Part shown: positions 46,539 through 54,904 of the stretch, in pieces | Layout of the letters: each line of letters opens with the position of its first letter | Position numbering within the stretch: position 1 is the first letter of the stretch | Assembly (NCBI GenBank): GCA_041392505.1 | Contig: JAWKLX010000038.1 | Span: 1-64,000 of the forward strand | DNA length: 64,000 nucleotides | From: UBA6168 sp041392505 | GTDB lineage: Bacteria > Bacteroidota > Bacteroidia > Chitinophagales > Saprospiraceae | Direction: 5' to 3' | Program-made: the position numbers and the translations under genes | Notes under the pieces: model-generated | What the model was told of the DNA's origin: nothing | The model's input: the letters and a program-made list of their open reading frames with translations, nothing else | The model's database searches: none

Positions 46539-47387
46539 TTAATTTCCTTTTAACAATTTCGGAAGCTCTACTTCAAAAAAACTTTGAACAGTATCATTTC
46601 TTAGGAGTTCGACAAAACCTGTTCCGACGATTTTTCCAAGAAACAACATTTTAAAATCTTTCTTACTTAATTTAGTCGCATTTCCTTTCATGCTTTCTAT
46701 TTCTTCAAAAATTATTTGCTGACCTAATCCAAGTTTATTGAGTTCTTCCAAAATAATATCAATCTTGGAGTAAACATCTTTTAATTCTTCAGAACTAAAC
46801 TTTGCATTTTCTCCAATAGCATTTTCTCCAATTAAATTAGCAGATTGATAATCTAATTCTTCTTGAGTGAAAAAAATTGCGTTTCTATGAGTTTTTGAAA
46901 AATGACAAGTTTCAGGTGTTGCTGTACATTTATCCTCGTGGTCTTTTAACTTCTCTTCTATCGCATTTACAACTGCTTCAAGAAAGTCAATTTTATTTTT
47001 CGGTTTTCTGTAAACATCTAATTCGTATTGCAACTTGTTTACATAGTCTCTATCACTAAATGTGTAATCTGTGATATTGTCTGCAAACTCTTTAGCTTTT
47101 TCTATAAAATCTCCCATTAAATTTGTTTTTGAGCTTAATTTTTGACTTATTTTTTTAATCAGAACGGAACAGCACCCATTAATTTTTATATCCAATGTTT
47201 CCAAACTCTTCCCTTTAATTTCAATTGTCGGCACTTGATTATGAATTCTACAATGGATGTTTTTTATACTCTTAATTGCTTCATCTTTTGCTGCTTTTAC
47301 AGATTCATTGATTATTGAATCATCTATGCTGTCAAGTGAATTCTTCTTGATTCTCCTATACTTAAAATTGTCTTTAATTATAGCCAT
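46539..47387 (-). CDS. Unknown cassette protein, partner of HEPN gene
   Basis: 282 aa, AT-rich, starts 1 bp after the stop of the HEPN gene, so the two are a transcriptional unit. I do not recognise a family. It contains a Cys-His cluster (HEDKCTATPETCHFSKTH), a short internal duplication (IGENAIGENA), and a C-terminal segment LGLGQQIIFEEIESMKGNAT plus LLFLGK-like helix that resembles C-terminal helical domains seen in other cassette genes. It could be the antidote or regulator of the HEPN protein. It ends 12 bp before attC-like site A. Confidence 0.6.
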   Translation of the reverse strand: MAIIKDNFKYRRIKKNSLDSIDDSIINESVKAAKDEAIKSIKNIHCRIHNQVPTIEIKGKSLETLDIKINGCCSVLIKKISQKLSSKTNLMGDFIEKAKEFADNITDYTFSDRDYVNKLQYELDVYRKPKNKIDFLEAVVNAIEEKLKDHEDKCTATPETCHFSKTHRNAIFFTQEELDYQSANLIGENAIGENAKFSSEELKDVYSKIDIILEELNKLGLGQQIIFEEIESMKGNATKLSKKDFKMLFLGKIVGTGFVELLRNDTVQSFFEVELPKLLKGN

Positions 47388-47388
47388 A

Positions 47389-47859
47389 TCAAGAATGCTT
47401 AATTAAATTTGATTGAAGCCATGTCGAATAATATCTTAAAAATGGTAAAAGTTCTGATGAACTAAAGTTTGCAACTTCACCTCCTCCGAATTCAGCAGGT
47501 TTAGTAAATACTATTCGGTCTATAAGGAAATCATCGGTTTCTGAAATTATCTCAATACTAAAATGTGCAATTGAATTTCTTAAACCATGAATCAAATCTC
47601 TCAATCTCGTTATGTTTGGATTTATTGTCGTATCAATAAGCCCCATTTCCATTTTTAATTGTTTTGTCATTCTATGATTTGGAATATGACTAAACACTCT
47701 TTCTTTTGGCATTACTATAACTCCAAGCATACAATTTATCAATAAAGTGTAATTGTACTGTTCTTTAAATTCATATTGATGGAGTATTGATTCGTATTGG
47801 ACTATTAGATGTAATGTCCTTTCAACGAAATCATGCTCAATTTTTTTATAGTTGCCCAT
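47389..47859 (-). CDS. HEPN-family protein (pEK499_p136-like), possible RNase toxin
   Basis: 156 aa. FVERTLHLIVQYESI at the start, INCMLGVIVMPKERVFSHIP in the middle, and LRDLIHGLRNSIAHFSIEII near residues 87-106 match HEPN proteins. The catalytic R-x4-H motif is R94-NSIA-H99. HEPN domains of this type are metal-independent RNases in toxin-antitoxin and abortive-infection modules. It is the first gene of a two-gene unit flanked by attC-like boxes. RNase activity is inferred from the motif. Confidence 0.7.
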   Translation of the reverse strand: MGNYKKIEHDFVERTLHLIVQYESILHQYEFKEQYNYTLLINCMLGVIVMPKERVFSHIPNHRMTKQLKMEMGLIDTTINPNITRLRDLIHGLRNSIAHFSIEIISETDDFLIDRIVFTKPAEFGGGEVANFSSSELLPFLRYYSTWLQSNLIKHS

Positions 47860-47878
47860 TTTATTTTTTTTTCTAATA

Positions 47879-47952
47879 GCAGAGAACGGTCTTGTATATG
47901 CGGCGTGACCAGCTTTTGCTGGGCATGACCGTCATATACGTTGTTACCTTCC
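47879..47952 (-). other. attC-like palindrome B
   Basis: On the minus strand: GGAAGGTAAC, AAC, stem arm GTATATGACGGTCATGCCC, loop AGCAAAAGCT, second arm GGTCACGCCGCATATAC, then AAGACC and GTTCTCTGC. The left box is the exact complement of the start of the 243-aa unit at 48691-48700; the right box starts the HEPN unit. A stem with unpaired extra bases between AAC and GTT boxes is the architecture of integron attC sites. Confidence 0.65.
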
Positions 47953-48675
47953 GTTTTTATTTTTTATTTCATTTTCAATCATTTGTAAAACTGTCGAAAC
48001 TTTACCTGCATATTCTTTATTTCCCATTTCGCTATTGAAAAATTCATTTTCTAAACTTTCGGTTAAATTGTCTCTTTCAAGTAATTCCACAAATTCGTGT
48101 TTTCTGTCTTTTCCATTTAATTTAACTTTCTTTCCTGAGTAAAGTATTTCATTTCCATTCATGTAGAAGAATTCGACGAAATTATTTAAAGCGATTTTGT
48201 TCTGGGGGAATTCCCACATCTTTATTAATTCTTCGATTTCAAAATAATTGAGATACGATTCAAAATCTTCTATCCGAATTTCGTTTTTTGAATGATTGAC
48301 TAACTCTTTCCAATCTATTTCAACAAATTCTTTTATTCGTATTTGTTCTTCTAAATTCCAATCTTCCCAATTTGCATGTTTCAACTTGTTGTGGATTGTA
48401 TCTAAATCTATCCAACCATTTATTTTGTCTTCTTTGTAAATTTCAATTATTCTTGGCAGAAAGTGTTTGTAATTTTCTTCATTTCCCCAAGTTGTCATTG
48501 CTTTGCCGTTATAAAATCCTAAATCATCGGCAGTCAATTCTTGAAGCGACTTTGAATATATTTTTTGCTCATCTTCATCAGAAATACAGCCACAAGGACA
48601 TTTTTCAATCTTTCCATTCAATTGGTATTTATTGAATGTTTTATAAAGATTTTCAATGTTCTCTTTTGCTGTCAT
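47944..48675 (-). CDS. Unknown cassette protein with CPCGC motif
   Basis: 243 aa, AT-rich and acidic. Near the N-terminus KIEKCPCGCISDEDEQKIYS has three closely spaced Cys (26, 28, 30), followed by ELTADDLGFYNGKAMTTWGN, a pattern I associate with hypothetical Bacteroidota proteins but cannot name. The rest is helical with many Glu/Lys. The unit is bounded by GTTACCTTCC (48700-48691) and its complement GGAAGGTAAC (47952-47943), so gene plus palindrome B form one cassette-like unit. Confidence 0.65.
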   Translation of the reverse strand: MTAKENIENLYKTFNKYQLNGKIEKCPCGCISDEDEQKIYSKSLQELTADDLGFYNGKAMTTWGNEENYKHFLPRIIEIYKEDKINGWIDLDTIHNKLKHANWEDWNLEEQIRIKEFVEIDWKELVNHSKNEIRIEDFESYLNYFEIEELIKMWEFPQNKIALNNFVEFFYMNGNEILYSGKKVKLNGKDRKHEFVELLERDNLTESLENEFFNSEMGNKEYAGKVSTVLQMIENEIKNKNGR

Positions 48676-48697
48676 TTTTTCTTTTTTAATGGAAGGT

Positions 48698-49110
48698 AAC
48701 TACAATGTTCACGCAATATTGCGTGAACACCGCTTATCCGTTGTTTCGTATTTAATCTATCAGATGTATAAAGAAAATGAAAATCAGCTCCATACATATC
48801 TATTTTTCCATATCGATTTTAATCAAGCAGATCAACTACGCATGTCTTGTGGCAAACCGCTTTACCGCCATCCCGTTTTCAATAAGTAGTTGGACAAATT
48901 AAAATGAAAATCAAAATCAAAATGAAAAACGGGATTTACCTGCCTAATTAATTGACAACCAATTGATTTTAGTAAATGGGTTTTTATTTTTATTTCTATT
49001 TTAATTTACTGCTTAAGTTTTCCCACGATATTAAAATGAAAAATACAGGTAATAAAATATAAGTGTGTATTCAGGGCTGCAAGAAAATAATAATCCCCCA
49101 ATAAAACAAG
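48698..49110. repeat. Array leader repeat, copy 1 (with 24-bp perfect palindrome)
   Basis: 48698-48889 and 49017-49110 match 56920-57108 and 57108-57202 at roughly 93-95%. The repeat starts exactly at the AAC box where the cassette unit ends. It holds a 24-bp perfect palindrome (48706-48729, half TGTTCACGCAAT) and, beyond it, GTTG boxes, so it could be a further attC-like or attI-like site. In this copy, 127 bp (48890-49016) with internal inverted repeats of AAATGAAAATC type are inserted; copy 2 lacks them. Confidence 0.7.
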
Positions 49111-49343
49111 CCCACTGCGAAAAAAGCAGGGGCCAACCACCGGGGATTATTCCGTCCGGGGATTTGTTGCACCGTATTGTGGGGGAAATAATTTAGTTTC
49201 GCCCACAAATGGGAGGTGTGGATATTTTTGTTCCGAAATAAGTGTTTTTTAGGAACAAAAATATTCAGGATAACCCACAACTGTCTGTTTTTCAAAAAAT
49301 TACCTTTTTGTCGTAAAACCTGCCCTTTTGAAATTGGCAACAT
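49071..49343 (-). CDS. Possible small membrane protein, uncertain
   Basis: 90 codons. The C-terminus WLAPAFFAVGLFYWGIIIFL is a plausible membrane helix; the rest is basic with no known domain. The last 40 bp are repeated in decayed form at 57165-57205. It may be real, or chance. A leader for the convergent lipoprotein gene lies just beyond its 5' end. Confidence 0.3.
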   Translation of the reverse strand: MLPISKGQVLRQKGNFLKNRQLWVILNIFVPKKHLFRNKNIHTSHLWAKLNYFPHNTVQQIPGRNNPRWLAPAFFAVGLFYWGIIIFLQP

Positions 49344-49373
49344 TCTTTCTTAGCAAGGGCAAATTAATATCCT

Positions 49374-50615
49374 ATGAAATCGATTTTGTTTTACCTGTCT
49401 GTTTTTTGTTTCCTCTTTTTTAGCTGTATTAAAGGCAAAGACGATTGCGGCAAACCCCGACAAGACAACAACCCAGAAGTTTTTATCAACATGGTTGGCA
49501 CGGGTGAGTTTTGTCCTGAAGTATCGGAGGGCTTTACCTTGTTTCTGGATTGGTCCTACATCACCGGTGACGATGCCGGCAACCGGAAGTTTGCCTTCGA
49601 AGGGACAGAGGGGTTCGATGTTTTAACGGGTAGCGTTAGCGGTAGCGAATCGTCCAAAATCACCTTGGTGGCAAGGAAGGATTCACCTGCCGAGGCAACC
49701 ATCGAAGTGTATGCCTACAATGATTGTGGCGAGAGCAACCGGGGAATTGCCAAAGTTAAAGTCCGCAAAGACCCACCTTACGTATTTGAACCTCGGCTTG
49801 ATCTACCAACACGAATCACGCAGGCCGCTACTTTTACTTATGATGGCAAAGGTTATGTTATTGGAGGTTTGAGGGGGAACCTGCCAAATGGCTATACTAA
49901 CTGGGTATATGACCCTACTGATAATTCTCTGGAAGAACTTTCACCATCCGTTATCGGATCGCCACAGAGTGCAGCGGTGATAGGTGATACGGCCTATCTG
50001 GTGGGGAATGGCGGGAGGTACATCCAAGTCTATCATATTCCGACCAATGCGATGGTGAGGTTTATGGACTTTCCGAATATGGAGCAAGACCCGTTTTACC
50101 ATATTGTTAGTGCTTTTGCCGTAGGTAATAAAATCTACATTGGGCCAATTGCTCCATTTGCCAATATTAAATCATATAATATTGTTACGGGTGAATTTAA
50201 AAACGAAACCGCCATGACCCAAATGGCAGGAGTGCCCGGTAAGTCTGCTTTTTATCTGGACAACCGGATTTATTATTTTTATGATTCAGGGCCTGGGTTT
50301 GTGTACAATCCGACATTGAATACCCTAAATACATTTACCACCCCATTTGAAGGGTTTAATAATGTGGTGACTTCTTATGTGGTCAATGGTAAAGCATACG
50401 TCGTTGCCTCTGACGGCCATTATACTTTCAATCCAACGGATAATACTTTTACCAAAATAGAAATATTCAACGGGAACAATTGCTTCGCACTGGGCTGGAG
50501 CGGTTTCGACTGGTACACCTCCAACTTTGTTATTGGCGACCGGGTATATTATGTTGGTGGGCAAGATGATAAAATGGGAGGAGGGAAGGATTATTTTTTT
50601 GGTGCAAGATTTTAA
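49374..50615 (+). CDS. Kelch-type beta-propeller lipoprotein
   Basis: 413 aa. The lipoprotein signal MKSILFYLSVFCFLFFSC ends in a lipobox Cys. An Ig/PKD-like domain (about 30-130) has WSYITGDDAGNRKFAFEG. Kelch-like blades follow (YDGKGYVIGGLRGNLPNGYT with NWVYDP, VIGDTAYLVGNGGRYIQVYH, AVGNKIYIGPIAPFANIKSY, LDNRIYYFYDSGPGFVYNP, VVNGKAYVVASDG), each ending near a YNP/YDP turn. It is likely a surface or periplasmic-face lipoprotein that binds a ligand. Monocistronic. Confidence 0.82.
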   Translation: MKSILFYLSVFCFLFFSCIKGKDDCGKPRQDNNPEVFINMVGTGEFCPEVSEGFTLFLDWSYITGDDAGNRKFAFEGTEGFDVLTGSVSGSESSKITLVARKDSPAEATIEVYAYNDCGESNRGIAKVKVRKDPPYVFEPRLDLPTRITQAATFTYDGKGYVIGGLRGNLPNGYTNWVYDPTDNSLEELSPSVIGSPQSAAVIGDTAYLVGNGGRYIQVYHIPTNAMVRFMDFPNMEQDPFYHIVSAFAVGNKIYIGPIAPFANIKSYNIVTGEFKNETAMTQMAGVPGKSAFYLDNRIYYFYDSGPGFVYNPTLNTLNTFTTPFEGFNNVVTSYVVNGKAYVVASDGHYTFNPTDNTFTKIEIFNGNNCFALGWSGFDWYTSNFVIGDRVYYVGGQDDKMGGGKDYFFGARF

Positions 50616-50704
50616 ATTAAAACCCTAAACCGGTACATCATACCGTGTAATTTAAATTTGCTTTAATTTTTCCCCTGCCAGTGGGCCGGACGATTCACCT
50701 CGCC

Positions 50705-50875
50705 TTGAGGCATGAGACTGCTCGGCCCAACGGGATTTTACGGGGCTGCGTCGTCCCATGCATCGGGACGACGCAGCCCCTTAAAACCCCTTGAGGAGCA
50801 CCCCGAAGCAAGTTCGGGGCATGCTGTCCGGGCGTTACCAAAAGAGCGACTTTTCCTGCTCCGCATTTTTTAAAC
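50705..50875 (-). repeat. Dispersed hairpin repeat, copy 4
   Basis: On the minus strand it begins AAAATGCGGAGCAGGAAAAG, has TTTTGGTAACGCCC, a small hairpin CCCCGAACTTGCTTCGGGG, then the main stem with arm GGGGCTGCGTCGTCCC, and ends TTGGGCCGAGCAGTCTCATG. It is the longest copy and lies upstream of the PKD/T9SS gene. Confidence 0.75.
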
Positions 50876-50897
50876 ACACTTAAATTACGTAGTAATA

Positions 50898-52616
50898 ATG
50901 AGTAACATGCAAAATATAGCCATTCTGATTTCTTTGTTTCTATTTGGCAATGCTGGGTTTGCCCAAAACTTTACCCGTTTTGCGCCTTATACCGAGCAGG
51001 CATTATATGTCGGTGCTACCGTAGATGTGGCCATTCAGCCTGATGGTTCGATGGCCTTTAGTACGTTTAACCACTCTTTTGGGCATGTCGTATTTCGAAG
51101 CCCAGATGGCGTGCTTACGAATTCCGGTACCTATAAATGCGGCAACGATATTCCTACCGTTAGACGCATACTTCCTCATCCAGATGGCGGGTATTACCTT
51201 GTTGGCTATCACCAACATTTTATGGATGAGCCCCTGTGCCCAAACTTCCATTTCGATACTTTAAATATGTCGGCGACCCCCGATATCTGGGTGTTGCGGA
51301 TCGATGCAACGGGTGTGGTCATTTGGGCGCAAAGTGTTGGCGGTTCAAAACAGGATGGAATGAACGACGCCGTGGTTTGTCAGGATGGTGGCCTGGCCAT
51401 CTTCGGGCATACCAATTCGAATGACGGTGACATTTCCAATACCGACAATCCACCAAATGGATTTTTCAATGCGCCCTGGATGGCAAGGCTGTCCCCGGAA
51501 GGGGACGTATTATGGGATTTTCAAGCCCCTTGGTCTTTGTCAAGTTCTAATTATATATTCAACGGCCTCGAACTCTCCGATGGCAATTTCATGGTTTTTT
51601 CTGTGGAGAATAACGGTTATGTGGAAGCGTACAAACTATCTCCTGACGGAGAAGAGCTGGCGCATTATACGATTCTTTTGCCAGTGCTTGTTCAGGGCTT
51701 TAACAGGGTGTTGCCTTATGGTACGGATAAGATAGTGCTGGGTGGCACCGGAGAGATGGTGCCGGGTTCTTTTAACAGAGCGGCCTATCTATTAGTCATT
51801 GACACAGATGGCAATAAATTGGGGGACAAGTTTCTGCCAGATTCTTTTCAGGACCATTATTTTGAAGCCATGTTTATTGATGATGATGAAGTCATCGTTG
51901 CCGGGTCTTTTTACGATTATGATTTTGTGTCCATTGCTGCGCTCCAATTGCCCGTTTTGGCTGTAAATAGTTTTCAAAAATTTCAGTCGAGTGCGGTGCC
52001 CTATGTCCGGAGTATTTTTAAAATAGATGATAACACCATTGGTGTGCAAACCAATATCGAGTCGGATTACGCTTTCCAGTGGATGCAGGGCAACGGCTCA
52101 CTTCAAGGTTATGTCGAATTTAAAGAATGTGATTTGACACCCGATTTTACGTGGCAGAATACCGGTAATAATGCCGTTCAGTTTTCCAATAATTCGGGGA
52201 GCAGTGCCATTGATTTTACTTGGGATTTTCAGGGCATGGGGAGTTCTTTTTCCGAAAACCCATCCTTCACTTTTCCATCCGTAGGAACTTATAATGTATG
52301 CCTTTCTGTTGCCAACCAATTGCTTTGTGCCGCTGAGGTATGCAAAGAAATAACGGTTGGACAGACCTCCACCGAAAATCCCTTTTTTGAAAATGTCAGT
52401 GTTACTACCACGGAAAACAAAGTGACAGTTGTTGGTTTAGAAAACAAAATTGATTTAGAAATCTACAATGCCGACGGCCGCTTAATGAAAAGAGAAATAG
52501 CGACGAAAGGGATTTATAGTACTGATATTTCCGCTCTTAATACCGGGATTTATTTTTTAGTTCTAAAAAATGAAGTGGACTTAAAAACGGTTCGGTTCGT
52601 TCGGTTTGCACCCTGA
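50898..52616 (+). CDS. Secreted PKD-domain protein with T9SS type A sorting domain
   Basis: 572 aa. The signal peptide is MQNIAILISLFLFGNAGFAQ (after an initial MSN). A beta-propeller-like body follows (about 25-400; repeats of the MAFSTFNHSFGHVVF, GGYYLVGYHQ and GGLAIFGHTNSNDGDIS type). A PKD domain is at 413-485 (SSAIDFTWDFQGMGSSFSEN then PSFTFPSVGTYNVCLSVAN). The C-terminal sorting domain contains VVGLENKIDLEIYNADGRLM, LNTGIYFLVLKN and ends VRFVRFAP. Function beyond surface location is unknown. Confidence 0.84.
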   Translation: MSNMQNIAILISLFLFGNAGFAQNFTRFAPYTEQALYVGATVDVAIQPDGSMAFSTFNHSFGHVVFRSPDGVLTNSGTYKCGNDIPTVRRILPHPDGGYYLVGYHQHFMDEPLCPNFHFDTLNMSATPDIWVLRIDATGVVIWAQSVGGSKQDGMNDAVVCQDGGLAIFGHTNSNDGDISNTDNPPNGFFNAPWMARLSPEGDVLWDFQAPWSLSSSNYIFNGLELSDGNFMVFSVENNGYVEAYKLSPDGEELAHYTILLPVLVQGFNRVLPYGTDKIVLGGTGEMVPGSFNRAAYLLVIDTDGNKLGDKFLPDSFQDHYFEAMFIDDDEVIVAGSFYDYDFVSIAALQLPVLAVNSFQKFQSSAVPYVRSIFKIDDNTIGVQTNIESDYAFQWMQGNGSLQGYVEFKECDLTPDFTWQNTGNNAVQFSNNSGSSAIDFTWDFQGMGSSFSENPSFTFPSVGTYNVCLSVANQLLCAAEVCKEITVGQTSTENPFFENVSVTTTENKVTVVGLENKIDLEIYNADGRLMKREIATKGIYSTDISALNTGIYFLVLKNEVDLKTVRFVRFAP

Positions 52617-52726
52617 ATATGTTTAGTCAAATAAAGCTTTGAGCTCTAATTTCAACCTGTGGCCAATTATAGATAATGACTTTTAAAATTAAAATTGGCC
52701 ATTTAAAGGTGACACCCTTCGAAAAA

Positions 52727-52800
52727 AGCAGGCCTGCCCATCGACGGCATTTTTTATTTCGGGGAAAGCATTCTATTGCCTGCCTACCGGGGCAAGGGTA
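52727..52800 (+). pseudogene. 74-bp fragment of the GNAT gene
   Basis: AGCAGGCCTGCCCATCGAC through TACCGGGGCAAGGG matches 46109-46181 of the GNAT gene at about 90% (seven or so differences). It covers the acetyl-CoA loop region only and is out of any intact frame. It lies about 140 bp from the outer end of array 2, mirroring the full GNAT gene next to array 1. Confidence 0.75.
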
Positions 52801-52914
52801 TGCATTGAGCCTGTTGTCAAACTCATTCTATATTGTCAATAAATTTATTTTCAAATTCGTAAAGCCCATAAAATCAACTTCATTTAAATGATGATGAAAG
52901 TTAAAATGTTGCCA

Positions 52915-52950
52915 AAATTGAGTTTATCAACAGCCACCATTGTTCTGCTC
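52915..52950 (-). other. Degenerate attC-like site E (end of array 2)
   Basis: On the minus strand GAGCAGAAC (52950-52942) is followed by AATGGTGGCTGTTGATAAACT and TCAATTTTGGCAACATT, which pair weakly (AATG/CATT, TTGA/TCAA). The box GAGCAGAAC is the exact complement of the start of the TPR unit (GTTCTGCTC, 53824-53816). Confidence 0.45.
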
Positions 52951-52955
52951 AGTTT

Positions 52956-53795
52956 TTATTTTCCACAATATTTATTTTCCAATTTTTCCATGTCTTTGGT
53001 GTACGGATGAGGATATAATTCATTAACCTTTATTCCCTTTTTCATCCATTTACATCCTTCATTTTCTTTCCCCATTGCCAGAAAAATCATACCCTTATTT
53101 AGATAAAGAAGACCATAGTTTTCATCCAATTTTATAGCGTCATTCATCAACTCGATTGCTTTGGAATAATTTTTTTTCTTAGCAGTCACCTTCGCCAAAA
53201 TTATTAATGCTTCAATTGATTTAGAATCAAATTTTACAGCCTTTTTGGCTTCAATTTCTGATTCGTCAATGTTTCCCCATTCATATAGAATGATTGCCCT
53301 GTTTGCATAAATTGGTGATTTTTCTGTTTCATCTTCTAAGTTTCTTGTCAGAATCAATGCTTTCTCTGATTCTTTGAATGATTCTTCAAGATTTCCCAAT
53401 TCTAAATCTGACCATGACTTATTAGTCCATCCACAGAAATTATCATAATCGATTTCAATCGTTTTTTCTGCAAATTCTTTCCCTAATAAAAAATTTCCTT
53501 TCTTATTCATCAGGTACGACAATGAACAATAATATTCTGGTTCTTTTGGATTTATTTTTATTGCTTTTCTAATATCTTGTTCCGCTCCTTCAAATTCACG
53601 TAACTCCGTTTTTGCTCGCCCTCTTAAAATTAATGCTTCATGATTTAATGAATCTTTGATTAGTATTTTATTGCAATTTTCAATTACATCTTCGTATTGC
53701 CTATTCTTAAAATCGACTTCTATTCCATCTATCGATTTATTTGCACATCCTAAATGCAAAATCGTAATAATTAGTATGATGAATTTATTTCTCAG
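52956..53795 (-). CDS. TPR-repeat lipoprotein (cassette gene)
   Basis: About 280 aa. The start is uncertain: the open frame runs upstream into attC-like site C (to 53861), where an ATG gives a nonsense leader (MPAKAGNCGCTGRS); a CTG at 53795 begins LRNKFIILIITILHLGCANK, a lipoprotein-like signal with Cys. TPR repeats follow: NHEALILRGRAKTELREFEG with AEQDIRKAIKINPKEPEYYC, then SIEALIILAKVTAKKKNYSK and AIELMNDAIKLDENYGLLYL. TPR repeats mediate protein contacts; no target is known. It is AT-rich like the other cassette genes. Confidence 0.7.
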   Translation of the reverse strand: MRNKFIILIITILHLGCANKSIDGIEVDFKNRQYEDVIENCNKILIKDSLNHEALILRGRAKTELREFEGAEQDIRKAIKINPKEPEYYCSLSYLMNKKGNFLLGKEFAEKTIEIDYDNFCGWTNKSWSDLELGNLEESFKESEKALILTRNLEDETEKSPIYANRAIILYEWGNIDESEIEAKKAVKFDSKSIEALIILAKVTAKKKNYSKAIELMNDAIKLDENYGLLYLNKGMIFLAMGKENEGCKWMKKGIKVNELYPHPYTKDMEKLENKYCGK

Positions 53796-53815
53796 TTTTT
53801 CTCTTTTTTTTAATT

Positions 53816-53890
53816 GAGCAGAACGTCCCGTGCAGCCGCAGTTGCCAGCTTTTGCTGGCAATTGACGGCTGCACTTTGTTCCAGCCAGCC
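53816..53890 (-). other. attC-like palindrome C
   Basis: On the minus strand: GGCTGGAAC, AAA, arm GTGCAGCCGTCAATTGCC, loop AGCAAAAGCT, arm GGCAACTGCGGCTGCAC, GGGAC, GTTCTGCTC. The AGCAAAAGCT loop is the same as in B and D while the arm sequence differs, so structure rather than sequence is kept. Confidence 0.65.
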
Positions 53891-53897
53891 TTCTTTT

Positions 53898-54827
53898 TTA
53901 TTCATTTATTCCCAAATGATACTTCTTTACCTCTTCTAATGATAAAACATGTTCTGATGGCAAATCAGTCCATGTGAAATCTGAATTATCTTTCCCGAAA
54001 TCAGTCACATATTTATGATTATTGATAAAGGTTTTCTTTTTGTTTTTATGAATTCTATGAGTTGAAACGACTTCTAACTTTAACTTCTTATCTACGGTTT
54101 CTGGTCGTAAAACAATGTTTTGTCCTTTATAGCCAGAAGGTACACTTGGAAAGGCAATTCCTTCAATTGGAAAACCATCTAATTCCCATCGTCTATCATG
54201 AAGCAGCAATTCTGTGTATGCAACTGAAATCTTGTAATCCCAATTATTTTCTATTTCTTTCGCAAATTCTGAACTAAAAAATTGGATTTGCTGCAAACCT
54301 AATTCCCGTAACGGATTAGTTGAAAGCTGTTTCATTTGATATTCAAAGGCTCTCCTCGTATCAGGATTATTTATTATCGCTTTGTCATCAAAAACTATTT
54401 CAATTACCAATATTTCTTCTAAAACCCTCCAACGACTTACTGTAACTAACTCACCTTCGATATTGATAGATTCTGGGTTTTTAACTAATTCACTTGTCTC
54501 TAAAATTGATGTTAATCTTTGCTGAGGAATTTCTGTACTATCAATCGCTCCATAAAACATTACTTGATGGGGTTTATTTGCTCTTCCGTATTGAGTAAGA
54601 AAATTATCAATTACATTCTGGTTTTTGATGTAAGATATTTCTTCTTCTTTCGTGAAAAGGGTTTCTCCTTTATTTACTCTAACTCTATCAATAAACGAGT
54701 CTTTATGTAGAAACGCAGTTGCTATCGGGACTTGTCGAATAGATTCAGAAATGATGTTTTTTATTTCATCTAATTTAAGCCTGCAGTTCAATTTGCCTTT
54801 GCTCTTCAGCGCAATGCGTGCATTCAA
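53898..54827 (-). CDS. RES-domain-like protein (cassette gene)
   Basis: 309 aa. The stretch IDRVRVNKGETLFTKEEEIS, QYGRANKPHQVMFYGAIDST, LTSILETSELV and VTVSRWRVLEEILVIEIV follows the order of RES (NAD+ phosphorylase) toxins: an Arg (R48/R50), GRAN-x-P...FYG, a Glu (E110 in ILETS) and a Trp-Arg strand. This suggests an ADP-ribosyl-transferase-like fold; the C-terminal 150 residues are extra and unidentified. No Xre-type antitoxin gene is adjacent, so toxin function is only inferred. It lies between attC-like C and the half-site disrupted by IS110. Confidence 0.5.
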   Translation of the reverse strand: MNARIALKSKGKLNCRLKLDEIKNIISESIRQVPIATAFLHKDSFIDRVRVNKGETLFTKEEEISYIKNQNVIDNFLTQYGRANKPHQVMFYGAIDSTEIPQQRLTSILETSELVKNPESINIEGELVTVSRWRVLEEILVIEIVFDDKAIINNPDTRRAFEYQMKQLSTNPLRELGLQQIQFFSSEFAKEIENNWDYKISVAYTELLLHDRRWELDGFPIEGIAFPSVPSGYKGQNIVLRPETVDKKLKLEVVSTHRIHKNKKKTFINNHKYVTDFGKDNSDFTWTDLPSEHVLSLEEVKKYHLGINE

Positions 54828-54866
54828 ATATTAATTTCATATTCTCTTTTTTCTTTTTTTGCTTAC

Positions 54867-54890
54867 GCCGAACGTCCCGGCTAAACGGCC
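54867..54890 (-). other. Left half of attC-like palindrome D
   Basis: CGCCGAACGTCCCGG followed by CTAAACGGCCTTAC resembles the outer box and arm of the other sites; the arm aligns with the complement of GCATGACCGTTGTATGC on the far side of the IS110 element (56274-56291), with about 10 of 15 positions pairing. Confidence 0.5.
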
Positions 54891-54904
54891 TTACGTTTGT
54901 TTTT

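Noticed and set aside
48656..48889. Plus-strand frame with a matching frame in the second leader copy (56908-57129), sharing HAILREHRLSVVS
   Set aside because: The frames exist because the DNA is repeated; most differences between copies change the amino acid, so there is no sign of selection on a protein.
52676..52891. 71-codon plus-strand frame over the GNAT fragment
   Set aside because: It reads the 74-bp GNAT piece in a different phase from the real gene; it is a by-product of the duplication.
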